DNA of 64,000 nucleotides. It comes from Variovorax sp. 770b2 (GTDB taxonomy: Bacteria > Pseudomonadota > Gammaproteobacteria > Burkholderiales > Burkholderiaceae_C). The DNA is taken from assembly GCF_900115685.1 (NCBI RefSeq), contig NZ_FOXJ01000012.1:56388-120387 (forward strand). Reading direction: 5' to 3'. Under the pieces are notes generated by a model. The model was not told the origin of the DNA. It made no database searches and saw nothing but the letters and a program-made list of their open reading frames with translations. Positions 60,962-64,000 of this stretch are shown here, in pieces. How positions within the stretch are numbered: position 1 is the first letter of the stretch; the number at the start of each line of letters is the position of its first letter. The position numbers and the translations under genes are program-made.

Positions 60962-60987
60962 CGCTCTCCCCACGGACGGAGGCGGAC

Positions 60988-61245
60988 ATGGCTCTTGAGA
61001 AAATGCTTGAAGTGCTGCGCGAGCGGCTGGACGTCGAGAAAGCGCGCGATAGCCAGAAGGCCGTATGGCAAGCCTTTTGGAACGAGGCGCAGAAGGAGAG
61101 CGGGAAGCCCATCCCGTGCCCGTTCTGCTTCGTGCACACGAACCAGGTGAATCGGATCATCCCGCTGCCTAACGAGGGCAAAGTTGCGCGCGGCCGCTGC
61201 GAGGTCTGCCGCAACGAGTACCGGTGGCCGGATGCGGACGCCTGA
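60988..61245 (+). CDS. Small zinc-ribbon protein
   Basis: 85 residues from ATG 60988 behind GGAGGCGGAC. An N-terminal helix (LEKMLEVLRERLDVEKARDS) is followed by a zinc ribbon with CPFC (residues near 44-47) and CEVC (near 74-77). A metal-binding, possibly nucleic-acid-binding protein of accessory type. Confidence 0.7.
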   Translation: MALEKMLEVLRERLDVEKARDSQKAVWQAFWNEAQKESGKPIPCPFCFVHTNQVNRIIPLPNEGKVARGRCEVCRNEYRWPDADA

Positions 61246-61392
61246 CATCACGCACCCTCGAGAACAGGCTCAGTTGCTGCGCGCCCAGCCACGCGGCGAT
61301 TTTCCGCCCAGCCGAGCAGCGTGACGCGGGCCTGTGCGGTGAACACGCGAGCCATGTAGCGGCCAGCGCTCTCCGACGGCTGACGTGCGCAG

Positions 61393-61404
61393 GTGCTTCA
61401 TACT
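61393..61404 (+). promoter_or_regulatory. Conserved GYGCTYCATACT motif, copy 3
   Basis: GTGCTTCATACT ends 27 bp before the ATG at 61431. Similarity to copy 1 continues through GC and part of the leader. Confidence 0.6.
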
Positions 61405-61430
61405 GCGCCTCCTAACAACCGGGAGCGGAG

Positions 61431-62063
61431 ATGGCTTACGAATTCGGGCAGACGTGCATGCTGCTCAATATCGGGTTGACGCGGGCTGAATGCGCTTCGT
61501 GGGTGCAGGCGTGGGGTTCGATCATCGCCATCGGCGCGGCTGCCGCTGGAGTGTGGTGGCAGGTGCGGAAGCAACAGCAATATGCGAATGAACAGCTGAT
61601 TGAGACCGCCAAGAAGATCGTGAATGCCGCCTTCTGGGTCCGCATGAATGTCATCGAGCTTCGGGTCGCGCTCAGGGAAAAATGGTCCTATCGCGGCGCG
61701 CAAGAGAGAGCAGGGTACTGGCTGGCGCAGCTTTCGGCACTGCATCTCCTGGACTTCCCCAGCTGGGAGATCCAGAACGCATCGCTCGATGTGATCGAAA
61801 AGGCTGCACTCTTGCAGTCTTTGGAAATCTCGCGAAGCACGCCATTGCTGCCAACGGATGAGCGATCTCTCGACGCGGTGATCAAAGCGGCCGAAATCAC
61901 TGAGTTGAAAGTTGAAACCTGGCTGAGGCGACGCAAGTCTCTCGGGCCGTCGCAGGCGTTCTATATCGACGGTCGCACATACAACCCTGTGCGGCGCGAC
62001 CAGCGCGAGGGTGAAGGAGTTCCTGAGCGCCTGCCAGCCCCAGTCTGTAATCCGGAGACCTAG
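61431..62063 (+). CDS. Membrane protein, paralogue of the 59714 gene
   Basis: 210 residues from ATG 61431 with GGGAGCGGAG upstream. One membrane segment at about 24-42 (WVQAWGSIIAIGAAAAGVWW) is followed by a basic, helical cytoplasmic domain (RKQQQYANEQLIETAKKIV; RMNVIELRVALREKW). The membrane part is the counterpart of WVQAVGSIVAI in the 228-aa protein; the soluble parts differ. Function unknown. Confidence 0.65.
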   Translation: MAYEFGQTCMLLNIGLTRAECASWVQAWGSIIAIGAAAAGVWWQVRKQQQYANEQLIETAKKIVNAAFWVRMNVIELRVALREKWSYRGAQERAGYWLAQLSALHLLDFPSWEIQNASLDVIEKAALLQSLEISRSTPLLPTDERSLDAVIKAAEITELKVETWLRRRKSLGPSQAFYIDGRTYNPVRRDQREGEGVPERLPAPVCNPET

Positions 62064-62291
62064 TTGGCAGCCACAGTGGCCGCCGCCGCGAATCTACGGC
62101 CTCATGCAGCGACCCTCCCGGAAATCAGCGCCTGGTGCGCGAAGTTGTCATTGATCAGCACTCGTCCCATGAATGTTGTATTCCGAGGGGCTCGCCAGTA
62201 CATGTGCAGCGTGAGAGCATCGTGCCAGGCTGTCCGCCAAGTGCGGGGAACTCGGGCGCCCGACCCAACTCGGCACGAGGAAACCAAAACT

Positions 62292-62504
62292 ATGAAGACA
62301 ACATTGCTCGCCATCCTGCTCGCGGCCGCCGCCGGCAGTTCCAACGCAGGTTCCCTGGCCATGCCGGGCAGCCCGGGATTCAACCCCGCCGGCGCCTCGT
62401 CTGCGCCGATCTTCGAAGCGGCCAATCGGTTGGGCAGCAGGCGCGTCGGTGGACGCAGTAGCGGCGGCAAGGGCAGCCACTACGTCGGCGGCCGCCGCAG
62501 TTAA
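62292..62504 (+). CDS. Small secreted Gly/Ser-rich protein
   Basis: 70 residues from ATG 62292, preceded by GAGGAAACC. A clear signal peptide (KTTLLAILLAAAAGSSNAG) with a probable cleavage after SNA is followed by a short mature part ending in a Gly/Arg/Ser-rich tail (RVGGRSSGGKGSHYVGGRRS). The upstream frame to 62064 has no signal and a poor start. A small periplasmic or extracellular protein. Confidence 0.65.
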   Translation: MKTTLLAILLAAAAGSSNAGSLAMPGSPGFNPAGASSAPIFEAANRLGSRRVGGRSSGGKGSHYVGGRRS

Positions 62505-62662
62505 GCCGGCCCGGGCTTGGCGCGGGTCCTTCTCAGCATCTTGAGCGACGCAGGCATTGCGCGCGCTCGTTTCTCGGGACCATCTGAGAAAAACAGCGTT
62601 ATACGGCTGCTTTCCCAATGAGGAGATGGCCGGCCGTGCGATCCGGCCATCTTCCACTCTCG

Positions 62663-62932
62663 TCAATCGAGTTCAGGCAGGCTCAGCAACTTGCAGTCAA
62701 ATGCTTTGTCAGCGACCGTGCGCAGCCGGGCTTCCGTCTGCAACGATCCGGATTCGACGACCACCTCGAGGGCGTGTCCATCTTTCGGTGTGGCTATTAA
62801 ACCTAATCCAGCTCGGTAGAGTGCAATCGCCTCCAAGGCTGTTTTGCGCCAGATTATGGTCCGACCGATCTTTGCGCCGATTTCGACGATCTGATTGCCA
62901 CGCTTTGTGACGTGCGTAAAACTGACGTGCAT
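62663..62932 (-). CDS. Small hypothetical protein
   Basis: 89 residues from ATG 62932 (MHVSFTHVTKRGNQIVEIG). A beta-rich start, then IGRTIIWRKTALEAIALYRAG (helix) and VVVESGSLQTEARLRTVADK. Possibly a small DNA-binding or regulatory protein. No family recognised, no partner nearby. Confidence 0.55.
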   Translation of the reverse strand: MHVSFTHVTKRGNQIVEIGAKIGRTIIWRKTALEAIALYRAGLGLIATPKDGHALEVVVESGSLQTEARLRTVADKAFDCKLLSLPELD

Positions 62933-63417
62933 TTACATGCTCCATTTTGGGTTACGAAATTACGAGACGTTTTCTCAACGAATCGTTGGAACCCAATCAA
63001 GAACATGGCAAGATTGAACCGTTAGCAACGGGGGCACCTCAACATGCTCTCTCCCCGACTCCAACATCGGGGCCAGACGGCCAGACCTTCCTAGGGGTTT
63101 GGCCGTTTGCGTTTCTGAAGCCCTTTCGACTTCAGAACCGGGGCAGGGGAAGCATAACTAGGGTGCCAGGGGTCTACAAGCCACTACAGGTAGTGTGTTG
63201 TGGGTGATTCACCCATCACGGGTACCTCTCTATGTAGACGCCATGGCCTGAAATAGCGCGCAGATACTGGGAACTGGACTCGAAGCCCGCTCTGGTCGTG
63301 GCTTTGCAAGAGGAATCGAGCCTGTAAGTCGCATGGCTGCTGAAAGGCAATTGTGCATTTCTCTGCGACTCGGGACGCGCTCGAAGCATCTCAACGCCCG
63401 TGACGCGATTGAAAAAA
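62933..63417. other. Intergenic region left of ampD
   Basis: 485 bp with no supported gene. It contains the hairpin listed at 63077-63106 and a short perfect palindrome GGGTGA-T-TCACCC near 63199-63211. It may hold the right border of the accessory region, but no repeat matching the left side was found. Confidence 0.4.
63077..63106. terminator. Hairpin, possible bidirectional terminator
   Basis: Stem ACGGCCAGACC (63077-63087) with GGTTTGGCCGT (63096-63106): 11 pairs with one G-T wobble, loop of 8 nt. It is followed by a T-rich but interrupted tail. It lies between the 89-aa gene and ampD. Confidence 0.5.
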
Positions 63418-64000
63418 TTAGCACTCGATCACAGATGGGGGAAACATCTGTGATTTCCAGCCCAGTTGCGCGTGCAGCAATCGCCAATCGAAGCCCGCGC
63501 CGGGGTCCTGTTTCCGGTCCGGTGCGATGTGCTCGTGACCGGCGATGTGCGCGATGGCGTAGTGCTGCGCGATCGCGGGGCAGAGGCTGGCCAGCGTCTC
63601 GTACTGCGCGGCTTCGAAGGTCTGGCCCTCGAGGCCCTCGAGCTCGATGCCGATCGAGTCGTCGTTGCAGTTGCCGCGGCCGCGCCACGACGACACGCCC
63701 GCATGCCACGCGCGTTCGTCGCAGCTCACGAATTGCCAAAGGTCTCCATTGCGGCGCACGTAGAAATGCGAGGACACCTCGATGCCGCGGATCGACTGGA
63801 AGTAGGGGTGCGCATCCCAGTCGAGTTGGTTGGTGAAGAGCCGCTGCACCGCATCGCCGCCGTATTCGCCGGGCGGCAGGCTGATCGAGTGCAGCACGAT
63901 CAGGTCGGTCTGCGCGCCGGCGGGGCGCGGGCCGAAGTTCGGCGAGGGCAGGGCTTTCGCGAAGCGGTACCAGCCGGCCCGCCAGAGCCCGTCGTCGGCG
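63418..64000 (-). CDS. ampD: AmpD, 1,6-anhydro-N-acetylmuramyl-L-alanine amidase (5' end beyond window)
   Basis: The frame stays open to the right edge; the missing part is only about the first 5-10 residues. An AmpD-type opening is visible (GLWRAGWYRFAKALPSPNFG, then RPAGAQTDLIVLHSISLPPG). The Amidase_2 fold carries a Zn His in VLHSISL, the catalytic Glu in GIELEG, a second Zn His in AGHEHIAPDRK and an Asp in KQDPG. AmpD is a cytoplasmic zinc amidase of cell-wall recycling that removes the peptide from anhydromuropeptides and thereby controls AmpR/AmpC signalling. Its intact chromosomal character marks the right flank of the accessory region. Confidence 0.93.
   Translation of the reverse strand, partial: ADDGLWRAGWYRFAKALPSPNFGPRPAGAQTDLIVLHSISLPPGEYGGDAVQRLFTNQLDWDAHPYFQSIRGIEVSSHFYVRRNGDLWQFVSCDERAWHAGVSSWRGRGNCNDDSIGIELEGLEGQTFEAAQYETLASLCPAIAQHYAIAHIAGHEHIAPDRKQDPGAGFDWRLLHAQLGWKSQMFPPSVIEC

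Noticed and set aside
1..64000. CRISPR array or rRNA genes
   Set aside because: No series of evenly spaced direct repeats and no rRNA-like stretches were found by eye.

Overview
The window looks like an accessory, defence-rich region in a GC-rich betaproteobacterium, most likely a member of the Comamonadaceae (Variovorax/Acidovorax type). Supporting clues are a chromosomal AmpD gene running off the right edge, a tRNA-Phe-like 3' fragment of betaproteobacterial type, a NYN/OST-HTH gene, and IS481, IS5 and IS3 family elements. This assignment is inference; no rRNA or core marker gene is present. A secreted-protein gene (1-225) and ampD (63418-64000) look like flanking chromosome. Almost everything between them looks acquired.

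Left part (0.2-8 kb): a dead IS481 transposase, a phage-like remnant, a tyrosine recombinase, and small orphan genes. The orphans are a conserved hypothetical, a barstar-like gene, a zinc-binding protein, a DUF4288 protein and others. They are separated by short related intergenic repeats and resemble an array of immunity or orphan cassettes. A lipoprotein and a NYN-OST-HTH gene follow.

Defence part (9-57 kb), left to right: (1) a fused HNH-like/AAA ATPase plus a stand-alone HNH nuclease (Septu/retron-nuclease-like), followed by a PD-(D/E)XK candidate; (2) a membrane protein; (3) a four-gene minus-strand operon with two unknown proteins, a two-HKD phospholipase-D-like nuclease and an SNF2-type helicase; (4) a tRNA-Phe 3' fragment with a perfect terminator, probably an attachment site; (5) two giant divergent STAND NTPases, each with an N-terminal Mrr-like nuclease domain (Avs-like); (6) IS5; (7) a SIR2-headed 1255-residue protein of the defence-associated sirtuin type; (8) a PLD nuclease plus DUF2971 pair; (9) a uracil-DNA-glycosylase-like protein; (10) a NERD-SF1 helicase coupled to a PIN-like nuclease; (11) AbiV; (12) an HhH-GPD glycosylase-like protein; (13) Gabija (GajA-GajB); (14) a PD-(D/E)XK-like protein plus a DUF6035/CoiA-like nuclease.

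Right part (57-64 kb): an intact IS3 element with an A6G frameshift site, a wrecked P4-type integrase, and a run of small genes. Three of these genes share a promoter-like motif at exactly the same distance from their start codons. ampD follows.

Many partner genes overlap by 4-14 bp, which suggests translational coupling within cassettes: HNH-ATPase/HNH, PLD/helicase, GajA/GajB and NERD-helicase/PIN. The most promising undescribed candidates are the pseudo-HNH-ATPase plus active HNH (with the PD-(D/E)XK gene), the four-gene PLD-helicase operon, the PLD/DUF2971 pair, the 486-aa/DUF6035 pair, and the two glycosylase-like genes. A roughly 130-bp dispersed repeat occurs in three same-orientation copies, two of which bracket the PLD-helicase cassette. 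Names rest on motifs read by eye; no database search was run.
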